Assembly: GCA_964035015.1 (NCBI GenBank)
Contig: OZ035997.1
Span: 24,310,834-24,374,833, forward strand
Reading direction: 5' to 3'
Source: Corallium rubrum
Lineage: Eukaryota; Cnidaria; Anthozoa; Scleralcyonacea; Coralliidae
Length of the DNA: 64,000 nt
A program made the translations under genes and the position numbers. This document shows positions 1-10,924 of this stretch, piece after piece; position 1 is the first letter of the stretch, and each line of letters starts with the position of its first letter. The notes below the pieces were generated by a model. It was not told the DNA's origin, searched no databases, and was given only the letters and a program-made list of their open reading frames with translations.

Positions 1-126
1 TAAATACACATTTATTTATTTATATACTTAAAGTGAGTTGGAGATATTAGCGCTTTAGAATATTTATAGTTTTAGCGCTTTATAAATGTAAATTATTATT
101 AAAAATGTAAATTAGTAGAAATATAA

Positions 127-166
127 TAATAATAATAATAATGATGATGATGATGATGATGATGAT
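127..166 (+). repeat. (AAT)n/(GAT)n trinucleotide microsatellite
   Basis: A run of AAT triplets passes into about eight GAT triplets. The last GAT is in frame with the reverse-transcriptase relic that follows, where it would code the Asp of a DYKKAYD motif, so the array abuts or grew from the codon of that catalytic region. Confidence 0.8.
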
Positions 167-1350
167 TACAAAAAGGCATATGACATGGTGCCCATTTCTT
201 GGATAATTACAACACTGAAAATGCTAGGGGCAGCTGACAATATGTTTGGTCATATTTGTTTGGTCATAATATCACCAAATGGAAAACCAACTTGTACTCT
301 GATGGAGAGTTTCTAGGCTCAGTGAACATTAGGAGATGGATCTAGCTTCCAAGAAGACTCTTTTTCACCATTGTTGTTTGTGATCGCGCTATAATACCTT
401 TGACACTTGTGTTATAAACTGGGAAATGGGATACAAACTGGATAAGGATGGCCCAATGATCAATCACATGCTATTTATGGATGACCTTAAACTCTTCGCC
501 AAACATGACAAGGAAATTGACTCACTGGTACAGACTGTCCGACAATGCATGTAGCACTGACATTTGTATGGAGTTTGGGATATCCAAGTGTGCAGTAGTA
601 ACACTGAAGGGAAGAAGAGTGGAAAGCCAAGGTATCAAACTCCCGGACGGAGAGAAATTGACGGAGCCTGATTGTGAAGGATATAAATTTCTAGGTGTGT
701 TGGAGATTGATACCATTATGTGTTCTGAAATGAAATGAAATGAAATGAAATGAAATGAAATGAAATGAAATGAAATGAAATGAAATGAAATGAAATGAAA
801 TGAAATGAAATGAAAGCTAAAGTCAAAAATGTCTACTTAAAGAGGCTAAGGCTTCTCCTGAAAAGCAACTGCTTAATGCTCGGAATCTATTCTTGGCAAT
901 CAACTCATGGGCGGTGGCGGTTGTACGTTACAGTGCAGCATTCATTGCGTGGACAAAGAATGAGACCCAGGAATTAGACAGGCAAAGCCGAAAAATGATG
1001 AGTAAATACCACACTGTCCATCCGAAATCAAACGTGCAAAGGATATACATCAAGCGAAAAGAAGGAAGAGGCTTGATCAGTGTTAAAGAATGTGTCGCCA
1101 ATGAATCGAGAAGCTTGCATTACTATCTAATAAAAGTGAAGAGACACTACTGAAGGTAGTTACAAAGGAGGAGGGTCTATAGTGAAAGAACAGATAGAGA
1201 GAAAGGAAGAGTACAAGAAAAGGGTAGATAAAAAGAAGAGGGGAGGAGGTGGAGAACATGAAACTCCACGGGCAGTTTGAGAGAGATACAAAGGATCTGA
1301 AAACAGACGAATCATGGAATTGGTTAAGTTGTGATCATATACACTCGTTT
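164..1350 (+). pseudogene. Decayed non-LTR reverse transcriptase (R2/NeSL-like type)
   Basis: Translated pieces in shifting frames read as a reverse transcriptase: DYKKAYDMVP (motif A, from 164), a motif like LLFVIA near 370, a damaged YMDD-like segment near 475, then GISKCAVVTLKGRR, LPDGEKLTEPDCEGYKFLGVLE (481-720) and, after a microsatellite, NSWAVAVVRYSAAF, DRQSRKMMSKYHTVHPKSN and GLISVKECVANESRS (893-1150). From memory these resemble the Pol proteins of invertebrate genomes named after the R2 type. Several stops and frame changes show it is dead. No 5' domain or endonuclease is visible. The clade is tentative; the reverse-transcriptase identity is firm. Confidence 0.75.
722..815 (+). repeat. 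(ATGAA)n pentanucleotide microsatellite inside the RT relic
   Basis: About 19 tandem copies of a five-base unit. It begins exactly at the codons for CSEMK in the surrounding reverse-transcriptase relic, and RT-like coding resumes after it, so the array is an expansion within former coding sequence. Confidence 0.9.
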
Positions 1351-1591
1351 TCTCCTTGTTCACCACGACAAGGTCTGGTCTTCTGTGCTGGATCTCTCGA
1401 TCCGTTTGGATGTTGAAGTCCTATAGGATTTTCGCCCTCTCGTTCTCTACTATCAGATTCCGCTTTGTGCTGGGACCATTTGTCACTGACCTCTAAGCCG
1501 AACTTTCTGCATAATGTCCAGTGAAGGTTCAGACATAGTATTTCTGCGCGCCAGCACTCTCCACTTTCTCGCCACGTAATCTAGAGAGGAT

Positions 1592-1731
1592 ATTACACGG
1601 TGGTGCGAAGATATGGATTTTATCTTCGAGTGGTGAAAACAATATTTTACGAATGGGCGTAGCGAATGAGTAAAATATCGTTTTTACCATGAGAAGAAGA
1701 TAAAATTCATATATTCAAGCCAGCGTGTAAT
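1592..1731. mobile_element. Short foldback/MITE (140 bp)
   Basis: Ends read ATTACACGGTGG on the left and CAGCGTGTAAT on the right, and the inner GATTTTATCTTC pairs with GAAGATAAAATTC. The two halves form an imperfect hairpin with no coding sequence. The sequence between this and the RT relic (1350-1590) shows nothing identifiable. Confidence 0.5.
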
Positions 1732-1986
1732 TTTCTTTTTATTATATAGATTCAATGCAAAAAAGAGGTAAAATTCTTAATGACATTTAACTCACCGGTC
1801 CAACAGTTCTATCCGGTGATACACGGAAGGCAACCTGCCCAGTCATCTTGATGAATGTCTAAGGTACATTTATATGGTGGTTGACTGCTTGTAACAAAAT
1901 GTTTTCAGATTGTCGTGGCTGTTCTTCTAAGTGTTATATTTAGGCGAATCTGCGCTATGTTTCTTGTTTGTTTATAATTGTGAGTT

Positions 1987-2276
1987 ATGCGAATTAGAAA
2001 AATCAGAATCTCAGGCACGCTGATTGGATAGAATTCTGAATTAGCCAATTCATATAAAACACAAACGCAAATAGGCAGCACTTTACAGACATCCCATCCA
2101 TCACATTGTGCTTTCAAAAAGCTCTAAATTTTAGTATATAAATCAATAATTACGGCTGCCAACACCCCTCACCTTCGAAGTATACACAATCCAATATGAT
2201 TTAACATGCATGCTTACCTGCTTGTAACAAGAAATGCCATCAAAAGTAATATTTTGAAGCCTTGGCGACCGCCTAC
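1987..2276 (+). repeat. Dispersed repeat, copy 1 (second copy at 61949-62234)
   Basis: This ~290-bp stretch recurs in the same orientation near the other end of the window. Shared blocks include CAGGCACGCTGATTGGATAG, CCCATCCATCACATTGTGCT and AATGCCATCAAAAGTAATAT. No ORF, TIR or tRNA-type promoter boxes are recognisable; class unknown. Confidence 0.75.
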
Positions 2277-2344
2277 TAGCGGAAAAAATTGCTAATAAAA
2301 CAGAATTAACGTTTGATAAATATCTCACCAAAATTACCAGGATA

Positions 2345-3972
2345 GTTTATTTCTGGATCCAATTACTGAAAATGAAGTTGAAACAGAAATAAAAAACTTA
2401 GATGCAAAGAAAAGTCCTGGTTATGATGGCTTTAGCGCTCGATCAAGAATGCTTACTGGAAAGGAAATTAGTAGGCCACTTACACATATATTCAATTTAG
2501 CATTTCCAACTGAAATTATTCCTGACAACTTAAAAATAGCTTTAGTAACACCCATTTTTAAGGCAAATGACAATAACAAATTTGAAAACTATCGACCAAT
2601 ATCGGTTCTTTCCTGTTTTTCTAAGCTGCTAGAAAGGTTAATGTACAAAAGATTAATTAAATTTATTGAGAAAAATAAAATCTTATCAAAACATCAATAT
2701 GGATTCAGGAAAAATAGGTCAACTGAACTTGCAATTATTGAACATATTGACAAAATTGTACACGATTGGTATTTTTCTTGATTTATCAAAGGCATTTGAC
2801 ACTATCAATCACAAGATTCTGATAAAAAAGCTGGAACATTATGGCATAAGAGGGATATGCCTAAAGTGGTTTGAAAATTACTTAGAAAATAGAAAGCAAA
2901 TTGTAAAATACAACCAAGTAAAGTGAAAAGAAATTAAATGACAATCACGAGTGGTGTCCTCAGGGATCCATATTAGAGCTACTTCTGTTTCTTTTGTATA
3001 TAAATGACATCCAAAATTGCAGTAAAATTATTTGCAGATGACACAAACATATTTTATAGTCACACTTGCTTCAAAACGCTAAATAAAATTATTCAAGTAG
3101 AATAAACACTGATTGACTGACTGGCTAAACATTAATAAATTAACTATAAACACAACAAAAACAAAATTTATTTTATTTAGATCTTCCAACAAAAAGTCAA
3201 AACAAGGCATAAAGATTTCCATAAGCTATGAAAATATTAAACAAGTTAAGAACACAATATTTCTAGGTATTACTATTGATGAATGTTTGACATGGAATAA
3301 CCATTTAGATTTGATATCAAAAAATTATAAAATCTGCAGGAGTGATAGCCAAAATACGACATTTTACAAATTGTAATGCTCTAAAACTTATTTATTATGC
3401 ATTAGTATCCATATCTAATTTATGGCAATCTAATATGGGGTAATATATACAAAAAGCGAATTCAAAAATTACTGAATATCCAAAAAAAATTTACGCTTTA
3501 ATGACATTCAAATCTAATTTAGAACACACAACCAATATTTAGAAACTTCGAAATATTAAACATTTTCAAAATCAAAAATAATTTAACTAGCTTATTTATG
3601 TTTTGGTACCACTACTTAAAAGACTTACCAGAAATATTTACAAATTAATATTTTGTAGCTAATAATCAAATTCATAACCACAACACAACACAACACAACA
3701 CAACACAACACAACACAACACAACACAACACAACACAACACAACACAACACAACACAACACAACACAACACAACACAACACAACACAACACAACACAACA
3801 CAACACAACACAACACAACACAACACAACACAACACAACACAACACAACACAACACAACACAACACAACAACACAACACAACACAACACAACACAACACA
3901 ACACAACACAAGAAGTGCAACCCAACTTCACAAATCTTATAAAAGAACAAATTATGTAAAACATAATTTGTA
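2345..3972 (+). pseudogene. CR1/jockey-type LINE ORF2, 3' half, decayed (family A)
   Basis: Reverse-transcriptase sequence in broken frames. Visible in order: [51 protein letters not shown] (motif A), a damaged GVPQGSIL/YINDIQN block near 2950-3020, LNINKLTINTTKTKF and FLGITIDE. The C-terminus (3590-3960) reads LPEIF, then NHNTRSATQLHKSYKRTNYV, with a large microsatellite inserted in the HNHNT codons. The missing endonuclease half points to 5' truncation. Related pieces of the same family lie at 8270-8400 and 10925-11590. Confidence 0.85.
3679..3911 (+). repeat. (CAACA)n pentanucleotide microsatellite, ~46 copies
   Basis: A nearly pure five-base array with one slippage near 3868. It sits inside the LINE C-terminus: reading across the array gives NHNT...RSATQLHK, and the normal codons CACAACACA contain the repeat unit, so the array probably expanded from them. 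The cysteine-rich frames read from the other strand are artefacts. Confidence 0.95.
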
Positions 3973-4062
3973 ATTGTAATTTGTAATTGTTCTTTTTTTA
4001 TATATTTTAATGTATGCGGCGTATATGTACATATACTTTTTTAAATGTATATGTATATGTAA

Positions 4063-4353
4063 TATTTCATAAACGAGTGCGAGTGTTTTACCAGGGTTTC
4101 CAAACACGCGAGAACAATTGAATTGACGAGGCTGTTCACCAAGCGATTTTTATAATTGTTTTCGAGAGTTTGTAAAACACGAAAGGCAATGAAAACACGA
4201 GGCCAGTACGGCCGAGTGGTTTTTGTTGTCTTGAGTGTTTTACAAATTCGAGAGAACAATTATGAAAATCGCGCGGTGAACAGTTGAGTGAATTCAATTG
4301 CTCTCAAGTGTTTGGAAACCCTGGTAAAACGCGAGCCACGAGTTTATGAAATA
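4063..4353. mobile_element. Foldback element, 290 bp (family F)
   Basis: The left arm starts TATTTCATAAACGAGTGCG and the right arm ends with its near-complement AGTTTATGAAATA. Inner blocks CCAGGGTTTCCAAACACGCG and CAAGTGTTTGGAAACCCTGG also pair. There is no ORF. The layout is like the hairpins at 51134-51281 and 55494-55598, which share a GTGTTT...AAACAC theme. Confidence 0.65.
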
Positions 4354-4727
4354 ACTTCTCAGTTGACAATAGTCTAATATTGTTGTAGAATTCCCTAATT
4401 AGATGGCGTGCTATTATATAACCTAACTTAATTGGTTTCTGTGTTGAGTTTTGCATTTATAATTTAGAATTGTGGTAATAATACAGTTTTCTTTGTTTTG
4501 ACTGTTTTTATAATTTAGAAATGTTGTAATGTATGCTTTTTATTGTTTAAAGCGTTTATTATCTAATTTCCTAATTATTAACTCAATTTTTCGTTTATTA
4601 CCAGGGTTTCGCAACTCACACACGTGACGAAATACGTGTTTTTGATTGGCTAATTAGCTCATGAATTATTCATGAATTTGAGAAGTATGGTATGCATGTT
4701 TGTTTGTATATACATAACTAAGCAATG

Positions 4728-4732
<5 letters not shown>

Positions 4733-4764
<32 letters not shown>
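4733..4764. repeat. (TA)n microsatellite
   Basis: An uninterrupted dinucleotide run. The surrounding 4360-4900 stretch is AT-rich and shows no gene. Confidence 0.9.
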
Positions 4765-4768
<4 letters not shown>

Positions 4769-4900
4769 AAAAAATAGAATGCTGTGGTTTAGAATAGCTA
4801 AACCATAGCATCTTTCATATATTATAACATGTATAAAATATCTTTCGCCTAATTTTGATGTTTTAACACTTTTACATTTTTTTCATTCTGTTTGTAAATA

Positions 4901-5170
4901 CACTAGAAAACTTAGCGTGTTGTAAGCGTGTTTTAAAAACATCGATGCGTGTTCCAAAGACACGTAGGCGTGTTCTAAATACACGTAAGCGTGTTGTTGG
5001 CGTGTTGCGATATGTTAGACGTGTTGTGCCGTGTTGTAACAACACGTCGCCAGAACACACTAACGTGTTGTTATAAACGAATATCCGTTACAACACGCCT
5101 TCAACACGGCTTGCTACACACAAAACGTGTTGCAAACCAGTCGAAAACACGCTGACGTGTAAAAAGTCAG
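4901..5170 (+). repeat. Left subterminal repeat region of the CACTA-like element
   Basis: A cluster of CGTGTTG / CACGTAGGCGTGTT-type units in direct and inverted order. The same vocabulary recurs only at 9565-10198. Confidence 0.7.
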
Positions 5171-5187
5171 ACATTTTGTAACACACT

Positions 5188-5508
5188 ATGCGTGTGAAAA
5201 GGGAGACATTTTTAACACTATCGGGGAAAGGGGTAGGGACAGTAAGTAGCTCGACCAATCAAATGCGAGAACAGATTGCCGCCAAAAGGAAGTTTTCGAA
5301 GGAGATTTTCAACACTCGAAGAAGAAGGCCGAGGAAACAACGAGAGCTATTCCTTTCAATTTTAATGTCAGGAAAGCTACGCGGAGGAAGGAACAACAGC
5401 GCGCTGGAACAGTGCAAGCAGTTTTACGTATACGAGGGATTTTTTGATGTTTATCTGTCAAGAAAAAACTGGTTTTCTGTAAAGAAATGTCTCGAAGTAG
5501 AGTCCTGA
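5188..5508 (+). CDS. Unassigned ORF (106 codons) inside the CACTA-like element
   Basis: The reading frame is open from an ATG and encodes a basic protein with an RRRRPRKQRE stretch around residues 46-56. I do not recognise a family. It sits just inside the left subterminal repeats. Chance ORF, exon of a decayed transposase, or unrelated host exon are all possible. Confidence 0.2.
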   Translation: MRVKRETFLTLSGKGVGTVSSSTNQMREQIAAKRKFSKEIFNTRRRRPRKQRELFLSILMSGKLRGGRNNSALEQCKQFYVYEGFFDVYLSRKNWFSVKKCLEVES

Positions 5509-5509
5509 C

Positions 5510-6370
5510 AAGCCGCCATGTTTTGAAAGTGAAGACGAAAAAGCAAGACATCGCAAGCAACACCAGACGTCGTCGACTCTGGCCTAAAACTATAGTTTAA
5601 GGTACTGTACTTGACTAGAGTTAATCCTATGTAATTTCCTAGCTTCTGTACTTTTATTTAGTGCAAAAATTTCTAAAATTTGAACCATTTTATAGCCATT
5701 TTACTCTCAACTTATATTAACTCGTATTTACTGCTTTTGTGTGGTTGAAACTTGACAGCAAACTTTTTGGCCGTTCGTTTTGATAGTTAGATGGCTCATG
5801 GTGATGCTGCTAAACCAATAAACTACTATATGTATTATTTTTCGGAAACAAACATTTTACTATTTAAGCTTAAATATTGTAAATTGTAATGACTGGATTT
5901 CATCTTCAAAACATAAAGCTTACCAAGTATTAAATATAGCCAATCAATATTTGTAACCAAACAATTGTAATTTTCTTATAGTATCCTAGTTTATTAATAT
6001 TTCAAATTTTAATTTTATAATTAATTGTTCTTCAGTTCAAATCAGAAGTGGATCATGTTTATTTGATGACTGAAGTGGTCTCTGAGTACATCTCCCTCAC
6101 ATTGTGGTTTTTATTCATGCACAATTACTGAATTACAAGTGAGTACATATTAATTTTGTGTTGCATGAAAATTGTTTGTAAATAATTATTCTTTGCAATT
6201 CTTATTTAATTTAATTATTGCATGTATGCTAAGAACTTGTGTACATTTTTGGCTCAAAACAATGTTTAGCACTATTCACTGCCAGTCAAATGGTGTATAT
6301 TTCTACAGACTCTGGTTTAAGGTGTAAACAATTTAACTTTTGTGGATGATATCATCTTAATTTTCATCGA
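5510..6370. other. AT-rich stretch without identifiable features
   Basis: Short ORFs only; no repeat, promoter or RNA gene could be supported. Confidence 0.5.
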
Positions 6371-6375
6371 TAATT

Positions 6376-6691
6376 AGATGAAAAGGAAACTACACAGGGG
6401 CACCACATTGAGTGGGTGTGTCCCCCAAACTATCTTTTTTTGAAAATTAGGGTGGCTTATGTGCCCAATACTAAAAAAATGTAAATATAAAAATATGGGG
6501 TCACCATCATGACTTAAATTAAATAATTATAACTATGAAAATATGGGGTAAATCTACTTCTGATAATAGTAAAATGTACTAGGACGTCCGAAGGGGGGAG
6601 GGGGTCAACTTCACATTTCCTCCGTGGGGGAGGTGTGGATGTTTTCTGGAATGACCCAATGTCAAGTGACCCATATAGTTTCCTTTTCATC
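6376..6691. mobile_element. TIR-bounded segment, possible MITE
   Basis: TAGATGAAAAGGAAACTA near 6376 is matched by TAGTTTCCTTTTCATCT near 6675. The inside has no ORF. The outer limit and target duplication are unclear. Confidence 0.35.
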
Positions 6692-6718
6692 TTATTTTTT
6701 ATTTTATTTTATTTCTAT

Positions 6719-6799
6719 ATTAACTGGTGAAAATGATGATCATAAGTGATGGTGGCCAGACAGTCTGCACTAATGTGATCATCATTTTCACCAGTTAAT
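6719..6799. repeat. Hairpin, 23-bp perfect arms
   Basis: TTAACTGGTGAAAATGATGA at the left is the reverse complement of the right arm ending CACCAGTTAA. A ~35-base loop lies between. It may be the remains of a small foldback element. Confidence 0.6.
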
Positions 6800-6889
6800 C
6801 AGCACAAATATGCAGACTGCGCGTAAATAGAAAATATATCAATATAGAGAGTTTAAGTAGGCTGCCTGGTTTAAAACCATGCGTATATG

Positions 6890-7345
6890 TACCATAGACA
6901 TAGAGTTTTGTTTTTGTCCAGGGGGGCTGAACAGGGCCTTTCTAAGAATTTTCCCACAGGGGGCATTCGCAAAAATGGTCTCTTCTGGGGGAATCTGGGG
7001 GCATGCCTCCCCTTGGGAATTTTTGAAATTTAGAGTCTTGGAAAATTCCTGCATTCTGAGGGGTGATTTTTAAGAACACTGAAGGTCATGAAATATCATA
7101 AAAACTAGTTAAAATACAACACATGTCAACTATTTTTCGATGTTGTGTTTACTGGGTTGTCTTATATGTACATGGGTGCTTTTGGCTGGCAGGAATGAGG
7201 CTGTAACAGTTACTTTACTCTAACCAGTATAAAGTACCTATAATTTGTGAATGGTGGAGGGGCTGAGTTCCCACATTAAGATTTCTCGGGGGGGGGGGGG
7301 GATAAAGCCCCTCAGTCCTCCCCATACTCTATGCCTATGATATGT
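6890..7345. mobile_element. Possible degenerate MITE
   Basis: CATAGACATAGAGT (near 6896) faces ACTCTATGCCTATG (near 7326), with G-rich/C-rich inner flanks. No ORF of interest lies between. Weakly supported. Confidence 0.3.
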
Positions 7346-7408
7346 ACTCTCCGTGCATATATTATATTCTACTTTTACATGGACAAATCTTAAGGTGGCT
7401 CCATACAG

Positions 7409-8050
7409 TTTCTTGAAAAATGGAAAAATACAAGTTTGGGAGTTCAAAACACATCCATAAACACGTCCATAAACAATTCGGGAAAAGAATAAAACTAAAT
7501 GTTATACATAGTTAAACAATCTGACAATCAAAAACTGTTACCAAATAAATGGTTGCTATGGCAACAATGGCGTTTCAAAATGGCTGCCAATTACCCTTCA
7601 AACTAATTTAATTCGAAAAAAACTTTATTTATTATTCCCCATTAATACTTCATTTGAAGTATGAGTAAGGAATAGGCCGATTTTAAAAAAAATTCTGTAA
7701 ATCCAATTTTCTTAAAAAATTAACAAACATGATTTTTCCGAGAAAAAAAATTATTCATTCCACAGAATTTTTTTCAAAATCGGCCTATGCATTATTCATA
7801 CTTTAAGAAAAGTTTTAATGAGAAAAAAATTGGGGTCACCATCGTTTTTTTTCGAATTAAATTAGTTTGAGTGTAATTGGCAGCCATTTTGAAACGTCAT
7901 TGTTGCCATAGCAACAACTGATGCTATTTATTTGGTAACAGTTTTTGATTGTCAGACTTTTAAACTATGCGTAACATTTAGTTTTATTCTTTTCCCGAAT
8001 TGTTTATGCATGTATTTTGGACCCTCAAACCTGTATTTTCCCTTAAGAAA
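7409..8050. mobile_element. Foldback element, ~640 bp, long imperfect arms
   Basis: The arms are ~220 bp: TTGCTATGGCAACAATGGCG on the left pairs with the right-arm block CATTGTTGCCATAGCAAC, and TTTTGAAATGGCAGCC-like sequence recurs inverted. The centre repeats GAATAGGCCGATTTT in inverted order. A related fragment (GTGGCTCCATA.AGTTTC) is at 17067-17120, so it is a dispersed family. No coding capacity. Confidence 0.7.
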
Positions 8051-8269
8051 AATATTCAATTGAAAATTCCAAGAAAATTATGAACACAAAACAGGAACAC
8101 TTTAATGCTTTAATGAAATACTCCTAAATCAGTGTTATTACACTATACTAGGAGGTTAGGAATGAAAAAATAAGAATGATAAACAGCTCAAAGAAAATAT
8201 TTAAATAACATATTTAAGTTTTATTTACAATATTTAACATGCTGAATCCATAAATTCGTTATCATATTA

Positions 8270-8400
8270 AGAATTTACCAGAAATATTCACAATTTATTT
8301 TGTAGCAAATAATCAAACTTATCATGATCATTATTAACATAAGAAATGCATTAAAACTACATAAGCCTTATAAACGAACAAATTATCTAAAACATGCTCT
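8270..8400 (+). pseudogene. C-terminal fragment of LINE family A
   Basis: The translation LPEIF...VANNQ followed by an ALTN/KLSKTC-type tail matches the C-terminus of the LINE at 2345-3972 but with stops. It lacks the CAACA expansion, which helps show that the expansion there is secondary. Confidence 0.65.
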
Positions 8401-8436
8401 TCCTAAAATTTGAAATTTAATGAAAAATACTAAAAC

Positions 8437-8619
8437 TTATTACATTTAAAAGGGAAACAAAAAAATATCTTTACAAATTTAAAACATTAGTTAACAATAC
8501 CATTTAAAGTTTTAAATATGTAAATTAATTAATGATTAATTAATTTACATGGTTAAATAGTACTGTTAACTAATGTATTACATTTCAAGGAAATATATTT
8601 TTGTTTCTCTTTTAAATGT
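8437..8619. mobile_element. Foldback hairpin, ~180 bp
   Basis: Left-arm ATTTAAAAGGGAAACAAAAA pairs with the right-arm TTTTGTTTCTCTTTTAAAT. The centre is TTAATTAATGATTAATTAA. No ORF. Confidence 0.65.
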
Positions 8620-8622
8620 TAT

Positions 8623-9009
8623 TAGCCTCCTCCGCAGGCAACTCTCTAGTCTCTCTGCCTCTTCTGCGCGTGGGGACTAGTGGGCGAGGGAAGCTAGGGA
8701 ACTGGGGAGAGGGACGCGAAAAATTCGGGTATATTTACACAGTAAAGGTTCTAACCCTACCCCAGTTGTTTGTTTTTCGTTTGTCTATTTTGCCGCTCCC
8801 TACCCCCGTCAACCATGAATTATCATGCGCGAAGCTATATGCGCCATGACCTTGTCGATTTTTGGCAGGCATCTCTTCTTTTTCTCTTCCCCTCCCCCCC
8901 TTTTTTCCTTTCCTCCTCTCCCTTTCCCTCACCTTAGTCTTCCTTCCCTGACTTCCATTCGCAGCTTGAGCCTGCGGTTTCTGATTTGAGATGCCTGCGG
9001 AGGAGGCTA
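8623..9009. mobile_element. TIR element with 9-bp target duplication (387 bp)
   Basis: TIR TAGCCTCCTCCGCAGGCA at the left and its perfect complement TGCCTGCGGAGGAGGCTA at the right. The flanking AAATGTTAT (8614-8622 and 9010-9018) is an exact 9-bp duplication. The inside is pyrimidine-rich and non-coding. A 9-bp duplication is typical of Mutator-like elements, but the superfamily cannot be assigned. Confidence 0.8.
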
Positions 9010-9086
9010 AAATGTTATAAGATTTAATATTTTTTACACGTACAGTATACAGTACTTATATACTGTTCATTTACACTATCTTCTTT

Positions 9087-9338
9087 TTGTTTGTATATAG
9101 TTTGTACTGTTCTCTCATTGGCTGGGGTACTCACTGCCTATTGATAACAGACCAGGAATCAATTTTCAAATTCAAACGATGGAAAATGCTTGTATGCCAT
9201 TTAGTCACAAGTCGAACTGTCATAGGATTACTGAAACTGTGGTTGGCAGCTGACACTGTGTTTAATATCCAATATGACAAAGAAACACTTAATACTGCAC
9301 TACTTCTGGAGGATGCTGTTTTTGATTGGGATAAGTGA
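9087..9338 (+). CDS. Unassigned ORF (83 codons)
   Basis: Hydrophobic-rich ORF in the CACTA-like element (residues around VTSRTVIGLLKLWLAADTVFN). No family recognised; possibly a relic of the element's coding region, possibly chance. Confidence 0.15.
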   Translation: MFVYSLYCSLIGWGTHCLLITDQESIFKFKRWKMLVCHLVTSRTVIGLLKLWLAADTVFNIQYDKETLNTALLLEDAVFDWDK

Positions 9339-9564
9339 CAAAATACTATCCGACGTATATTCAACAAGAAATTGCCCCTAAATCAACGAAGGCTGCCAGG
9401 CCAAACAAACTTCTGACATTTTACGGACGCCTAAAATTGGCAGGATTGAACTTTGACATTTGAAAGACACATCTGTCTTGCATTATGTTCCAGAACTATA
9501 GATCAGTATAAGATTAATAGATGTATATTGTTTGCCTCCATTCTGTTTTGTGCGTTTAAATTTA

Positions 9565-10198
9565 GAAGCAGAACACGCCTTCGAACGAAACACACCAGGT
9601 TACAACACGTCTGTGGTGCAGAACACGCCTTCGAACGAAACACATCAGGTCACAACACGTCTGTGGTGCAGAACACGCCTTCAGAGATTGGCAACACACC
9701 AAAAATGTCCGAGCTGCAACACGGCAAGTGTGTCACGCTAAAACTTGCAACACGCCAAATACAACACGCCAAACGTGTTAATTTAGAACACGCACTTTTG
9801 TCCGCTATAGTGACACGCCATTTGGGGGTGCGTGTTCTGAAAACATGATGTGTGTTACCGTAACACATTATAGTGTGTTCTTACAACACACGTGAATTTG
9901 GAACACGCTGAAGTGTTCAACACGCTTTTAGCGTGTCAAAATTGACGTGTTGTTACAACACACTTAATATAACGTGTTCTAGCAACACGCTTCTACGCAG
10001 AACACGCTTGTATTACAACACGCTTTTAGCGTGTCAAAATTGACGTTTTGTTACAACACAATAACGTGTTCTAGCAACACGCTTCTACACAGAACACGCT
10101 TGTATTACAACACGCCAAAGCCGTGTTGAACACGCTTTTGGCGTGTCACTATAGCGGACAAAAATGCGTGTTCTTACAACACGTTTGGGTTTCTAGTG
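9565..10198. repeat. Right subterminal repeat region of the CACTA-like element
   Basis: More than 25 AACACGC / GCGTGTT units in both orientations, including a duplicated ~100-bp block with AGCGTGTCAAAATTGACGT (near 9932 and 10025) and a direct duplication near 9565-9665. The region ends at TTTCTAGTG. Confidence 0.75.
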
Positions 10199-10334
10199 TA
10201 ACTTTGAACTGACAAAAACAAAAAACTTAATATCTATTGTAAACAGGGTTCTTAAATAAAAAGCCTATCAAGGCTTCTAGTAGGCCCCTATAGCCCTATC
10301 AAATTATAGGATACTGATTGTATTGTATATACAA

Positions 10335-10865
10335 TATTGACGGCGACGGCGAAGTCAACATCTTTACTCGCCGCAAGATCTTGGAAGCATGCGTTCGTAG
10401 TCGCTTGTGTTATGCAACTCAAGCAACCTCCCCAACGCAGCTGAACGCCATAGCTTAATGGCCTGTTGGCATGGTTGCCTCAGAAAAATGATAAGAGGGG
10501 GATACAGACGAAAATCTGATCCTCGGAACGAATTTTCGATGGTTTACTCTAATCAGGACCTCCAGCGTATCTTCCATACTCAAAATCTGGAACATTTCAT
10601 TATCACTCATCATTTGAAATATATTACACACATATGTCGTCGCCCAGCATCAAATTATACGAAGAAACTCTTGTTTGCAGTACCTACGAAGCCATATATT
10701 CGTGATCATTGGATCCTAATTGGTAAAGAACTTGGTATTGACCCTAGTCAGGCACGTCGCGTAACCCAAAACAAGGCTGAGTTCATTCGTCTGCTCGAGA
10801 CGCGCTTCTCGCCGTTGAAAGCAGCGAGCGCATCGGAGATATTGGCTCCAGTGATGTGCAACTAA
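10335..10865 (+). pseudogene. LINE ORF2 C-terminal fragment
   Basis: Reading frames with one shift near 10430 give RRKILEACVRSRLCYATQA, then AWHGCLRKMIRGGYRRK, ICRRPASNYTKKLLFAVPTK and a tail ending in LGIDPSQARRVTQNKAEF. This order matches the C-terminal region of invertebrate endonuclease/reverse-transcriptase proteins. It is followed by a short ACCGAACCGAACCG tail and an A-rich stretch, the usual 3' end. 5'-truncated copy. Confidence 0.65.
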
Positions 10866-10924
10866 ACCAAACCGAACCGAACCGATATAGACTTAATATG
10901 GACGAATTAATTAAATAAAAAAAA

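Larger units (their letters stand above)
4901..10198. mobile_element. CMC/CACTA-like DNA transposon, 5.3 kb, apparently non-autonomous
   Basis: The left end reads CACTAGAAAACTTAGCGTG and the reverse complement of the right end reads CACTAGAAACCCAAACGTG; both are followed by TTGTAAG. The first and last ~270-630 bp are packed with GTGTT/AACAC units in both orientations (4901-5170 and 9565-10198), as known for the subterminal repeats of CACTA/EnSpm elements. The flanking dinucleotide TA is shared, but no clear 3-bp duplication is seen. No transposase is recognised; the interior holds foldbacks, a LINE piece and a TIR insertion. The pairing of the two ends as one element is inference. Confidence 0.6.

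Noticed and set aside
3625-3964. Cys-rich repetitive ORFs on the minus strand
   Set aside because: Pure translation of the (CAACA)n array in three frames; no gene signal.
9453-9848. 131-codon ORF
   Set aside because: Falls mostly in the AACACGC subterminal repeats; composition artefact.
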